Assembly (NCBI RefSeq): GCF_022539665.2
Contig: NC_081333.1
Span: 2,294,001 to 2,358,000 of the forward strand
DNA length: 64,000 bases
Reading direction: 5' to 3'
Source of the DNA: Daphnia carinata
Taxonomy: Eukaryota; Arthropoda; Branchiopoda; Diplostraca; Daphniidae
A model generated the notes under the pieces. The model was not told the origin of the DNA, searched no databases, and saw only the letters and a list, made by a program, of their open reading frames with translations. Below are positions 1 through 14,155 of this stretch, one piece after another. The translations under genes were made by a program, and so were the position numbers. Positions within the stretch are counted from its first letter, which is position 1; every line of letters starts with the position of its first letter.

Positions 1-3000
1 TTGTTTTACGATCCATCAATCCACCTTCCAGTAATTAAAGAACCACTCACTTGGGATGTTTATGGGTTAGACCATTCGCGCTGAAAGTGCTTTGATCTTG
101 TTTTATTTTAAAATCTAAACGCAATGGAAAACTAAAATTTTATTCGGAATTAGCGTTTCGCTTTGGTGGGTTTGACCGAATTCAAAGTTAAAATTTTTAA
201 GACCAACGTTGTGTACAAAAAGTCTGGCTTAAAAAGTTGGGCTTAAAGTTTTGTTTATTTCGATTTTGTTTAGGATCCCAAATAGTCGATTTCATGTTTA
301 CGTCAGACTTGCATTTCAGAGTTATTTGAATTAAAAAAATTGTTACTCGGAATGTCAGTCGTATGTTTTCTTTTGACGTTATTCATAAAATTGTTCTTAC
401 AAAAGTGTTTGGGTTTATCGTATACGTCTTTCGGGTTCGAAACGATGAAACCTAAAATTCAGCAACTCATACAAGTATAGCTTAAAATGATAACAATTAA
501 TAAAAAGTTATCTTTTCTTTCTCACATTTCGCATTGCAAAGAGGGAAACGGGATTTTACGCTTGGTCTCCGTTTGGTTTTTTGAATAGCTTCCCTCTTTT
601 GTTGGATTGTTCCTTTCACAGAAATGTGGCGTATAGCGAAAACGCCAACAGCCAAAACAAGTCTCGTTTCAATATTCCGGCTGGGGGCCATTAGTTGTCT
701 TGTATTTGTTACATAGGCAGCGTATACAGGACACATTTTGCCAATGTTGGTTGCCTCCTGGCAACACTCAAAAGATATCAGTTTTTAAGTAGCATTCGAG
801 TCTATGTATTCTATCGACGATATGTAGAGCTTATTTTTTTTTTCTAATGATATCGGCGATATGGTATGGTTGAACAGACCACTCGTTTGGCGAGTATCCA
901 GATAAAAATTCAACAGCCACAATGAAAGATATACTACTCGCAATTTTTCAAAAGTCCTCCAACAGTAAAAATTTGGCTTGTGGGTTCGAAAAAATACGCC
1001 GATGATGTGTATGACTGGGCAGTGGGTATTTCACACGCCACTACACAATCCATAGTAGACTGCGGGCCTTCCTGAAAACTCATCCGTTTCTGCATGGATG
1101 AGATGTTACACAGAGTTGATTGTACATGGCAAGAAAAGTCTACGGTTGAAGGAAAAAAAAAATCCTATCGCTTTCACTGATTTGTATGTACAACTGCATC
1201 TTTTTATATCGTTCTCATTTTTATTCTCTTTCTCTGAATAAAAATAGCGGCGACGTACTATATGCAAAAAATATTTCCATAGTCTTGTCCCGCAAGCAGT
1301 CAATTTGATGTCTCCAATATAACGGTGATCATCGATGCGTTTGTTTGTGCATGTGTGCCAAAGAAATAACAACAAAAATCGATAAAAAAATAAGCAGGGA
1401 ACTCCACGGACATGATAATAACCTTCTTTTTAAGTTGGTCGTTGCATTCATTCGTTTGACTACGAAAAAAAAAAAAAGAAAGGGCGGGAGCAGTGACCAC
1501 TGTGCTTGTAAAGGAAAGAGCTCTAGACAAGCCTTGTTGGTTATGCTTTTATTTTGCTTTTGTTTGTTCACTTTTCTCGGGTGTTGACAGGACTTTGCAT
1601 CAGTTCGACAGGCGGCCTCTCTATATTTACACAAAAGGATGAGGTCCCTATAGAGGTATTTTAAGTTACTCTTCGTCTAGACAATGGATCAATAATAAAG
1701 CAATTCCCCCATTTTCAATTGTTTACTACAACACTGTTTCATTTCCCCCTTCGTCGCATTAATTGGTAATAATTGACGTGAAATCGAGTTTCTGATATTT
1801 TCGCTGTCGGTGGAATAAAAGACGATTAGTCTTTAGGAGAAACTGGGAATCCGCCGACGTAACTCCGGTGCTGATTCTACGCAATTTGCGATCTCTCAAC
1901 AATCAACGAGAAGTTTCAAATAATTGTTTTTAAAAATTCTTATTCCACTGCAAACTACGCTCAGCTTCTCCTCTCACACGCTGGTTCACGTCCGAGTCAT
2001 TCCAAGACGCACGAATATGACAATGGGGTATACCTGCTGTTGTCTGTACAATAGCAACGTTGAAAACAAAAGGGAAAAGAAACTAAGATAACCAGCTGTA
2101 AAGGCAAAACGAGATCGAGTGAATAGGGAACTTGAAAAGATTTGATCATCATCCCCATTTGAGGCAAGTTAAAGGATGGCTTTGGTTAAGGTCTTACACC
2201 ACGCAATTGTGGATAGGTGATTCACGAAAACAGAGCTAACGTTGAGGGGAGGATCTAAGTAGTAAATTGTCTCAATTCCGGACAGGAAGAAACACACGAA
2301 GTGATTGAGCAGAAAGTCAAACGCCCATTTCAAGTTAAACAACTTGCTCGAAAGTGGGCGTAGTACTTTTGTCTGCTATCGTGTCAACATCGGGGAAAGT
2401 GCTCGACATTTAATACTTCCGCAATGAGCGTTGTTTAGTTAAACTTGCCGAACGGGTAATCATCACGAAAGCTTTTTGAGCCCTAACGCAAAACGGCTTG
2501 CCGAAAGGTCTAGCTACTAGTAAATTCCATATGTCCCTAGCGGTGTCTTTTCATATAATGTTACATGTTATGTCTATTGACTTACCTAGCGATGAAACTG
2601 ATGCACACACAAAAAAAATATGTATATTTCCAGTTGTATACGCGATGATGCAAAGATGTTTGGAAGGGCAGGAACGCGCTACGCTGCCGGTGGAACACTG
2701 CGGCTGACAAGAGGCGAGCTGTTGGATAACCCCGTCAGCTGGAACAACTGGCCAAGGAAAAAGTAAAATAAAGTAAGACGATGGCAAGCCTCGGTTTCAA
2801 CGCCATTGCGCATGTGTTCTCACACGTCACCACGCTTGGTGGTATGCTCTTCGTCTCCACTTTCCATGTGTTCCTATATCTAAAGTCTCAACCCATATAA
2901 CGAAAGCAAAAGCTCTGGCACGTCTTTCACACATTCATAAGTTCTTGGCTGGGTGACGCGAACCACTAAAAAAGAGTAGAGAGGCTGGACGAGACAAAAG

Positions 3001-5084
3001 GTCAAAACATTCGAGCAAACGTAATCAAACGAGTGTATGAGCTTCATTTTTTTTTCAAACGTAGCTTTCCACGGCGTGTATAACTTCGCCGTTTAAAAGG
3101 ATTATGGCCAAAGGAGCCTGGTTCTTTTACATGGAGTTTTTTTTTTTTTTCCACAATACGGAGAATGGGGTGTTAGATATGTCACGGAGAAATCAGGATA
3201 TTTCTATTCAGTTCATTCGCCATAAACAGAGAATTCCTTCTGGTAAACGACGTCCAACTCGGCCGAGGGGAGGGGTACATCTTTGCTCGAGTGCCTCTGT
3301 ATGTTTTTGTTTCCTGTCATGTCGGGTAATAACAAATGCTTTTTTTTTGTTGTGTTGTTTTTCTTTTGAAGAAATTTCCTTTTACTATTTTTTTTCAGTA
3401 AGTTGGTTTGATTTGGTAGTCACAAATTTACATGTCTGATTGAGAAGACTGGAGTGTTCTCGAAAAACTATTGTAATATTTACAAAATTCCAGAAAAAGT
3501 CCCAAACCTCACCAAACAGCAAACAACAGAAAGCTTGTTGTTCCCAATAACTAAAATAATTTTGGTTTTCATGCTTAGTCACGTGTCGAGTAATTGAAAC
3601 GGATGTGTGCCCTCATTTCTTAATTTTCCGCAATTTCACGTCCCGCGTCTGTTTTTGCACACGCAAAAAAAAACGGTGCCAACAGAACGAGCGAATTGCA
3701 GCTCTTTTCTATTTCCACGTAGTGCATCTCGTAACGTGACACGTCAATCCAATCATGCACAAACGTTTGGCATGTGAGGATGATGGGGCGATGCTTTTTT
3801 GCAAAGTAGGGCGGTCATTATAGCAGCCTGCTCTGCCATAAAGCTGATGTAGCTCAAAAATCCGTTCAACGGCTGATTGATTACTCAAGTGGCAGGTGAC
3901 AAGCCGACAAAAGGAAAGCGTCATACCAAGCCTCGAGACGCGAGCGATCAATCATTAATTGCGCAGAGACTTAACGGCCAAGTTATTAGCTGACGCGAAA
4001 AAACCGTGTCGTTCTTCTTTTGTTTTTCGCGATGTTTATTTGGCGAAACAGTTGCTGATCATGTACAGAGGGCCTCCAGTAAACCATGGCTGTTTTGAAA
4101 CTATAAAACAGCAAGCTGCTCATGTCGACTCAAGTTGTAATGTATTACATATCTTTAAGTTGGGACGGGCCAACTTTGGAGCTACCGTCTAAATCGACCC
4201 GAAAGTAGATGGCTATACAATAAATGTCAATACGTACACACAAAAAAACGAAACGGTGAGCAACAGAGGGTAATAAAAAGAAAAATGAATGGCAGAGAAA
4301 CGTTGCGCAAACGAAATGGGGTGTGCCGAGTTTTCACGACAACGTTGTAACTCAGACGTGGTCATGGAATGTAGCGAAAATGTAATCCGACCTTGCACAC
4401 GTAACAAAGCTAAATCGTTTTTCCTCGGAAAATAGATTATCTGTGAGCTGTGAAAAATAAGAAACAAACAAACAAAAAAACGAAACAACTGGAACTCAGG
4501 TGGATTGGTTGCTATACGCTGTTGAAATTTCGCTATATCGCACAAGATCGTGTTACATATCTACTATAAGAATTAGATTAACGGCAGCGATTCGTGACGA
4601 TGCTTCTTTGTGAAACGGCAAGTTACAGCAAAACTAACGAGGTACTTCTTGCGGAGCAACCCCACCGTAGCGGAAGAGAACCGTATAACGGTTGCCTAGG
4701 CAAAGAAAAAAATAGCAACAACAATGATAAAAGGAAGATTATATTTGTTTTGTACTTTACTCCCCTCTTTTAATTATGCATATGTGGTTTCACCCCTTTG
4801 TCGGTGGAAGCAAGCAGCAGAGCGACGCTATTGCATGGATGCCCAAAGATGAGTAGTAGGCGACCTGCCATTTATGATGCAATTGACTTTCCCAAATGGG
4901 AATCAAAGAATTACATTGTCGAATTACAATTCACAAGGCCAGGTCCTTGATCGTTTCATTGATTATTAAATGTTGATTTATGCCTCTACTTCCCTAGAAT
5001 ATTTGAGGTCATTGTTAAACAAAAAATAATAAAAGCTGCGAAATGCTGTGGTCTATTGATCGCGTGACGCCAAAAAGGCTAGCC

Positions 5085-5137
5085 GGGGAATTCCAAGTTC
5101 CAGGAATTCTCTATTACAAGAATTCCCCACTATATAA
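5085..5137 (+). promoter_or_regulatory. Paired kappaB-like sites next to a TATA motif
   Basis: GGGGAATTCC at 5085-5094 fits the kappaB consensus GGGRNNYYCC. A near-inverted partner, GAATTCCCC, lies at 5120-5128, and TATATAA follows at 5131-5137. An ATG at 5234 opens a 61-codon frame whose first residues (MYKLAIIIMLLA) look like a signal-peptide core. The arrangement resembles a small Rel-controlled promoter but could be chance in AT-rich DNA. The downstream peptide is not recognised. Confidence 0.22.
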
Positions 5138-8100
5138 CGGTGATACGTTATCTATAGGTAAGGATCAAATGCACGTTACGTATAAGAGACTATACGGTGC
5201 GGGGCGTTAAAGTTAACTGCCCGCTTAGACGCCATGTATAAGTTGGCTATAATAATCATGCTGCTGGCTCATGGCCCAATTTACAAACACGTTTGGAAAT
5301 ACGGTATCCGTGCGGTCACCAAAACTTTTATGGACCCCGTACGCACCGCTTTCTGGTTTTTATTGCACGCAAGTTATGGGCGTTGTGATGTTTGTGAAAT
5401 GAATTGGATGGCAGCCTGACGGCGCGGCTGGCGTCGCTGCTCTGAATCTCCAGCCCCACCCTGTTTACATGCGAAAAATGGATCGATGTGCATAGAGAGT
5501 TCTGAAAGTTAACTTGATGAGCTTACTGCATAACAAACAACGCAAGCAAACTTTTTGAGTGGCATGAGTAAAACAAACCGGAAGTATATAAGTTGTTAAC
5601 TATGTTAAAAAAAAAAAAACTTTGGCATTTAGCTCTGGTTTCCCAGTCTTTGTTTCTAAGAACAACCTGGACCTGGGCCTATTTAAGTTAAGCAATAACG
5701 CGATACCCACTTTTGTGGTCATCCGAGCTGTGGCCAACGTTACCAACTACTTGAAACTACTCTTATTCTTCTTAAAGATAATTAGAGGCCAATTTTCTAT
5801 ACCCAAAGTATTTTCTTGATTACGCAAACTGGGTTATGGCATGAGGCAGTTTTTACATGCACTTGCTGGTATTGTCAATCACCGTTGATTGGTATTTAAA
5901 TCCATGTAAAATGTTGAATGAATACACGAAGGTATAACAAGACCCTGTTTTGTGACATTTGGAATACCAAGAAGCGAATCATAACATTGCACATTGTTGT
6001 GACGGATGATAAAGTGACATAGCATCAACTCTTTGCGTCTTTTTCTTTCCATTCTTCGTTTCAATCAATGGCTATTCAGCTCTTAATCCTGGTGTTTCTT
6101 CTTGTCGTTGTGAAGAACTTGGGTGAATCAACAGTCCCGTGTGACGTTGTCCTAAAGCAGCACGCTAGTTTGGAATTAAATTAGATTTGAATTCGACGTA
6201 GAACATCAATAGCAAATAAAAATCTTTGCTGTGATATAGAGGTGCACCATTTCCCTTGTGTGGAAGCTATGCGTCAAGGCAATCATCTATAGTCGACCGA
6301 TACGGCTTCTTCGATCAGTCGGCCAAACGGATGGTTGGCAACATCAATCACAAACTGAATACAAAAGGCTATCAGTTTTGCTGTTGCACATTTTCTTAGT
6401 TTAATTAGATTGTTGGCTATTTTTGTAAACGATCAACAACTTTAAGAAATTCATTCAGACTGCAGCCGTTGGTGAACGACCAACGATGGGTCCCAGACAT
6501 TTCTTAATAGACAATCACGAACATATTGTTCAGTATCTTAACTGTTTCCCCTGTAACGTCCGACTCAACTTTTGATCCCGACTGTCGAACTTTTCGAGAG
6601 GGGTTGCTGTGTTCGTGTGTTCCTTCGGGATTTGCATGAACTCCCTTTGCCATGACATTGCAATTTGCAGCGCACGTGTATTCCGTTATATTGACGGCCA
6701 GCAGTGACGTAATTTCCAATCACAATTCAGCGTCCTTTGCAGCTGAAAGGCTTACCTTTATGATACTTGAAGGTTGCAGGCAAGAAAGCTTAAGGTTTTC
6801 GGTTGATGATCGAATTGGAGTAACCAAGGCAACCGGTTAGCACCAAATATATATCTACTCAATGAAAGGCCAGCCTTTTTGCGGGATCCACATAGCACGT
6901 ATTTAGTAAGCCCAGTCAGATACAACCAATAGGGGAGATGATCTTCCTTAATCTATGGACGACATGTAAAACTAATGGAGTTGCTATCGTGATCAAAAAT
7001 GGTTTGGCTTCAAATGTTGTACCAGGAAAATGAAATTGCGCACTCCTTTTGCTCTCCACATAACGGGTACGTCAAGCAATATTACCGGCTGCGAATGTTA
7101 TCGATTCGTTGACAATAGAATTTGCCAGAGAACATTGCCATTTTGCTACCTCTGATGACGAAGGGGGGTGTCATGCCAACATATCCAATTCGCTCAGACT
7201 GATTATGTATTTGTACATCGTAGGCGTAAAGAAATATTGGCACAATCGTCAGAAAGGATATGTCCCAAATTGCCATTATCTCTATTTGGTTAGACGTTAT
7301 CAGATTAACCGAGCAAATCAGAAACTCAGTTGGCAAAATTTCGTTATTGCAACCATACTTTCCGGCGTTGCGGTATAACATGAATCGTTTTGACGGATTG
7401 TGCTGGCGAATTCCATGGCTGTTCGTCTTCCGGTTTCCTGGCAAACGTCACGGAGCACAAAAAAAAAATCAATAATTATAAAGAACGTTGAATGTTTTAA
7501 AAGCCGAATGGCTGGCGCAATGGTCCATTGGGCTCGTGAAGGGTCATAAACAATCGCAGACTCATAACTACGTAGAATTATGTAATAAAATTCTATATGC
7601 GAATTGATATTGGGCGGCACACTCGCCTACGTCGACCCAACAATCAGACAGTTAACAGAACATGGTAGAAAAATATGAGAGATAAGTTGGGAACAGTACG
7701 ACAGCAGTGATTATTACCTAGAAAGAAAGTTACCAATAAAGCCTTGGTAATTAGGAATAGATGCACTGGAGTGAAAAAATTACGGTTTAACAAACATAGG
7801 GAAAGAAAAAACTAAGTTTGAGAACGTAAGACTAAATAGATTTCATCTTCACCTTACGAAACACAACCCCGGTCCTTTGCGTAATCAATTTCCTGTCCTG
7901 TTCTCTTTGCTCTATTATTTAAAAGACTAATGTTCCAGTTTGACTATTTTTTTTTAGCAACTTCATTGCCTTGGTATTGAATTTCGAAATGCGGGATTGA
8001 CTCCCTTTGACATCTCTTTCAGACGTTATCGCTAGGTGAAAACAAAAGTATTAAGATAAAATGGGTTTGCCCATTAAACGTGAATGAAGCGCTCGTCTAA

Positions 8101-11052
8101 AACTTCAAACAAGATCAACAGTTCCACCTTTCCTACTTCCTTGTAATGCTTTTGCAGTAACATTAGAAGGTGCCACTACGTAATTCAAGGAGCATCTGGT
8201 TAAACAAAAGAAAGGATGCACTTTGTTGGTGAAGGGGCGTCGGAGTGTAACCAAACAGATCGCAGAACGGCTAGGAAACGATCACCACAAGCTAAAACTA
8301 CTACAAATTTGTCATTTTAACTAAAAAAAAAAACAACAAACAAAAACTGAATTGGGTTCCGATGTTACATCTCAAATCCTAAAAGAGTTCTATTCCGATC
8401 TCTGGAACGGATACCATCAAATGACTTACGATTGGTAAGCGAATGGCATAACTAAGGATTTAAACTTCTAAATGCATCGAGTTTTATCGCAGGATTGATC
8501 GTCAGTCTCCACGGCAACGGTAACCATAAGGTGCTAAAACCAACAGGGAGTTACATGGAATTCCTGATGCAATTTTTACATTTTCACTGAAAAAATCTGG
8601 AACGCAAGCTGTGGGCGTGAATGGATAAGCGCGAAGAGGGCGTGATGGAATGGGACTACGAGGGTGGAAAAAAAATCTAAATGAAATCATGTTTACATTT
8701 GATTTTAAGCCTCTTGCATTTGTTTTGACTTGCTTGTTTGCAACGTAATAAGTTTGCAACCCACTCTTTGTTGTTCTAGTTCAGTACGTTGAATACTAAT
8801 CGGCTTTTCTAAGTCAAAATCTGGTGGGAACGTATGAGAAATTGGGTACACTAATTCACAACGGACGGTAAAGTTTCGCCGCGCAGCAGTTGGTTCGTTT
8901 CGTTTCCAGCGAAATCAGGACATTCTCATTTAAGGGCGTAGGAAAAACGTAATGAACACGCAGCACAGCTGGTGGAAAAAAATACAAAAACCCGTTTCAC
9001 GTGTCGCCTAAATGGAACAGATTGGACGGAATATATGTGCGGCAGTTGCTATTGATTTACTTCGCTTTATTCTGTACACGATAGAATTAAAAAAATAAGT
9101 ACAATAAATGATGACAGCCACGCCATACGCTCGTTTGCCTGTGCTGTTGATTGAAAATTTTTTACAAGATTTTGGGATACGTAGTGCTATTAAAATAATT
9201 GTTTCTGAAGATTGTTGTTTTGACAGGCTATTTTTTTTTGGTAGGGGCCCAACATTTCAAAATTAGTTTAGGTTTCCAAGAAACGTGGGGCAGAGTGGTT
9301 TTGGCACAAGCAAATGAAGCCTTGACATTCACAAAATACGGACTGTCATCAGCGGGAGGTTGGTCAATTCACAGCCCGCAAAGTCACGTATTGATTTAGC
9401 CTGGCACACACAAGAATTTCCTAGGGAGCAATAAATGTCGCACTACAGCGATTCTCTTGAATTCCCTTTCTTTCCCCCTTTTCAAAAAGACCAAAACGTA
9501 TTCCCATTGGTCATCCATCATGTTTACGTTTGGCTTTTTTTTTCGTTATCTGAAGTCGATGAATCTAGTAGATCTCTGAGTCGTTCTTCACACACCACTG
9601 ATTTCTCAATGTCTATACGTGCTTAAGTTTTAGATGTATTTTTGCGTGATTTCTTAGTGTTCACGTAATGAGTCCCGATGCTGTTTTAATAGCCTAGCGC
9701 TTGTATATAAGCATTGAAGTCAAAAGAGGTCAAACTGCATCACATTTACGAAGAAACGAACGGTGATAAACTTTTCTTTGTCTCTGCAAAAACGTTGGGG
9801 TTGGTCAGATAGAATGGCGAGAAATTGATTCCATGTCCCCCAAGTGTATCATTCATTTCTCTAACAAAAGTCTGCCTCATTTTTCATTGTTCTTTTCTTC
9901 GTCTGGTGGGCCTGGTGACGTCATGTCTGAAGATCTTGTTGCTCCTATTCTATAGAAAATATTTCTACGGATTCGGTAAAGCTTCTGAGCAACTACAACC
10001 CAACATGTTTTCCACGTTTGCGATCTTACGGCTTATCGTACCCAGCCATTATTCATCATAATATGTGAATTTCTTTGGACGACGAAGGTCAAACAGCAAT
10101 AGAAATTGAGCTGGCCTGACACGACGTGAGCTGTCTTTTCATAAGATAAGAAAGGGTGCGGACAGGCTTGCTATTCATTATCCGGGATATACGCGCTCCG
10201 AGTAATGGCTATCATCGTGCCACTTGCGTTACGTGAATTCCTCGGCCTTTCGTGCAAACAGAAAGTATAACTTCATCAAGAAATTGTACATCAATAATAG
10301 AAAGCCTCGGCCACCAATTGAATTAGTTGGAATAGAATAAATCGTTTATTCCTTGTTTCTTGTTCTCTGCATGCGAATGCGCAAGCCCTACCACATTCGT
10401 TAGTTGGGCTAGTCAGGCTGGTATGAGAACGTTAGGTATTTTTCCTGGATAAATTCGTGGAAGACGCACTAGTTAAACATGTATGAGGATAAACATAGTT
10501 CTAGACCATACAGGAAATAGGATACAGGCAATGCCATTCGCCATCGTTACGTAATATGTTTGTAATTTGTAAGCAAGACAACTCAAGTAAATGGAGAAGA
10601 CGAACGTCATTCAACGTCATCTTCTATTTTGTTCATACGCGAGCACAAGGAAAACAAAAACCATTGAAGACGATATTAACGATGGCGTTTATGAATCAAA
10701 TTATTTCAACAGTCTCAATGCGAAGGCTGGAAAAACTGCCATGAACATTTGAGCCTACCACTGTTACGGTATAAGAAGAACGTTTATCTTTAAAAAAAAA
10801 ATAGAGCAAGTGAACTAGGCTGAAGACGTAATTACGAAACATCATCTTTGCTTGCAAGTACTGTATGATCAACAATGTTGCATATTCTACGTCTTCTTAT
10901 ACAAGCTGCGAGAAAACTGCAATTCGGTCAGTCAGTTGCAGTTCATTTCCCGGCGGACTGCTATTTTCCGATGTTTTCTTTTTTCTTCTTATCGCAGACC
11001 AAAATCACGAATCTTTTTCTTGTGGTAGGATTAGCTTGCGGGGTTGATAGGG

Positions 11053-11068
11053 TATATATATATATATA
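11053..11068. repeat. TA dinucleotide microsatellite
   Basis: An uninterrupted run of alternating T and A of about 16 bases. Nothing else is associated with it. Confidence 0.9.
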
Positions 11069-14000
11069 CATGTTGTATACTCATCATGGAGAGCTACTTC
11101 TTCGTTAATGTTTCCGCATTAAACGACCAGACAAGATCGTGGCAACGCAAAAAGCTTTTTATTCTGTCACTAAGACGTGAACGACTCAGTCCCAAACATA
11201 TTGCTACATCTATCCTTTTGGATTGGATAAATGGCACAGTTATGATGGCTGCCGCTGTACTTATGACAGGCAATTAAACAAGCCACAGTCAGTTTTATGC
11301 GTTTCCTTTGTTTCACTCGTGTTGGATACGCCTGACTTGCAATGCCTTTGTGATCAAGACGCTCCACAAATTACGCAGCCTACGCTTCAATTGTATGGGG
11401 ATCTCGTATAGGCAAACGTTGATTTGATTGTGGCTTTTGGAGTGGCATCTCCTTGATCAGTGGCATTGCATAAATTATGGAGCTAGTTGGAGGGCATTGT
11501 GAGTTAGATAAACCAATATAAACAAATCGTTGGACTAGAAGTCTAGAAGGCAATTGCAAAATGGATTCATGGAATTGCGCCCTTGTTAAAGCAGAGCTCG
11601 AAATGCACGAACGCTTAAATTCTCAAGGGTGATTTCTCTTTCCAAGAGTTTCTTCTTCCAGTCATTTGGCACTGAACATGACGTCCTTTTTATTATTTTA
11701 CCCATTGCCGTTACAGAAAAAAAGGAAGTTATTTGAAGGACACGTTGTTAAGACACTTTAGAAGTCAATAACTTTTCTATTTTTTTCAAATGCTGGGTTA
11801 CTGGGCTAGCTTCTTTTAACGTACGAATCAGCTGTTGAAAGGTGAAGAATTTTATAAATCGTTTGACCGTTGCATGAAGCCATAGCTTTTGCTGAAAGAC
11901 GGAAACATCCTAGCTAGGTTTTATTAAAGTGACAGAGCCCTATGCGTTACAGCTTATTTTATTACTAGTAGCGTCCTAAAGTTTATGTTTTTATTTGTAG
12001 ATGCAAATCATACTGATTCTACACACGTATACGTAGATTTAAGGTAGCGTTAAGGCCCATTTCTATACAGTCAATCGTCATATTCTTCATACACATCATT
12101 AGATATTTTTAGAATTATATGAATCCGCAATGAAAGAAAAATAATGAGCTTTACGTAACTGGGAAGTAGAAACGATCGAATCCACACTCTCTAATGGAGA
12201 CTGATACTTCCCGTTTTCCTTAAGGGGTTAGAGTTGTGTAACTTCCAAGAATTCCGAGGCATTGGCATTTCCACTACGCAAAGCTGAAAGACGTGGAACG
12301 TACAAATCCCGTCAAGTTAACAGGCTCTTCTCGGCTCACTTTAGTGCCTCGTACCCGGCTGCTTCTAGTATTGGACGATAAAAGAAAGCGCCCAACGTTG
12401 ATAGCCCTCGATTGTTCACTGGTCAAGAAGGAAGGAAAACAAATACGACGAACGTACGCCTGATGGCCTAAAACGTAAGCAATGTACTGGATCCCTTGTA
12501 AACTAGAGCTCGTTTTCAGTTGTCTGTCCTCACCGTTGGCCAATAATCCCAAAAGACTGGTGAAATAAAATTTGGGTTGCAGAACACACCTCACGCCAAC
12601 AGCGGTATTCTGCCAACAGCAGCAGCCCACCAAGACAACTTTCACGTCCGTGTGCTACTGGAAACGTGTTAGATAATTTCTTGCCGTAAAACAGGGCATC
12701 GGTAGGAATGTTGAAGATATAGATGTGATGATTGATAAATTACATTTGGGCACAGTGAGCTACGTAAGTTTCTTTTTTACTTTCCGAATGTTTAGTGTGG
12801 TACACAACTAGCGTTGCACTAGAGGCTGTTCTAGTCGGCTCCGCACAAGAGTTACGAAGCTATGCAACTTCATGCTATTTTGTCTTGCTACTTGACTCTC
12901 AAGATATTGATCCTTCGAAGTAGGTGTCCAGTCGCCTCATTCACTTACAGATTCTCTTCTTAGCGGTCTTAGTGAATCCGAAGCAATACAGGGCAACGGA
13001 AAGACACACACAGAAAAAGAAACAGTACAATAGGCCATATTATGCATCTAGAGAGAAAGCCAATACGTTGGCTTCGGGTATAAAAGGTACTTCGTTTGCT
13101 TACACAAATGCATTTGATTTTTTAAGACTACTGGGAATGGGCACGACAGTGAATTTCAATGCGGCCACGAGAATTTTCTCAATTGTCACGAAGAATCAAC
13201 GAAGCGCAAATGGCCACAGTTGGCATTAAGCTGACGCAACGTATATCTCTTATTGGATTCAGCCATATTCGTTCTATTGAGCGTGAACAAACATTTCGTT
13301 ACAATCGAGCCTTGGGGGAATCCATCGTCAGTACACTGTGAACTCACTAACTCAGGTTAGCGACATGCATAATGGAGGCTCCGTGCAAAGATCACAATAG
13401 ATTGGACACATTTCACAACGGGAGCTTAAGTTTGAATAAATTCCTTACTTTACGTGGTCAGAATAATAACATGTTCGTGTACCTAACCGTAACGTAGGGG
13501 TTACCGTCCACAAACGAAAAATTTCGAATAACAATAAAGCATTTATGGCAGATAACATTTTCAACACGTCGTTCAACTTCAATTGTTGTTTACATTTCAG
13601 AATCAATTTGCTTTATTCTCCCAATCCCCTCCGGCTATTGTATATCAAACTATTTTTAAAATAATAACGAAATAAAGCTACGAAATGAAATTTTTCTGTT
13701 GTATAAGTGTTGTACGGTTTGATCCATCACACTGGAGCAGCTGTGAAAAAAGGAAACGAAAATCAGATGCGATTGTTTGTTGTGAAAAAACAACAACTTT
13801 ATACCGTTTGTGGATTTGGTAAATTCCATGTTATTAAATTTTTCTCCAACTAGGCATACTGGGCAATGCGGAAGCGAGGATAGGCATATAGACAATGGAG
13901 ATCGGACTTTGAAGTTTGGACAATGGAAATCGAGCAACCAGCAAATACCAAAGATTTGGCATCGTTGTCTAGTACCTATCGACAAGTTTGTTTTGACGTG

Positions 14001-14155
14001 GATAATTTTCTCAAGTGGCGTTTTTAAGTCTATTAAACACTTTTGTTTCTTATAAAGTTGTTAGCGCCAAATAATTAATCAACGTTTTGCTTATAATATC
14101 CGTTTCCTGTCAGAGCAATCCCATTTATCTCTATTACTACTTAAGGCTTTCGTAC

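Larger units (their letters stand above)
1..14155. other. Gene-poor region, no supported gene
   Basis: I find no open frame here that resembles a known protein or has convincing codon structure. The longest frames (about 120 codons) are interrupted, compositionally ordinary for non-coding AT-rich DNA and have no family motif. Short homopolymers, a TA microsatellite near 11.05 kb and a kappaB-like/TATA cluster near 5.1 kb are the only items worth marking. It could be intergenic DNA or a long intron of a gene lying outside the window. Confidence 0.5.

Noticed and set aside
7082-7444. 120-codon minus-strand frame
   Set aside because: Overlapped by frames of similar length on the other strand; no recognisable family.
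12274-12645. 123-codon minus-strand frame
   Set aside because: No motif, ordinary length for chance, no splice or promoter support.
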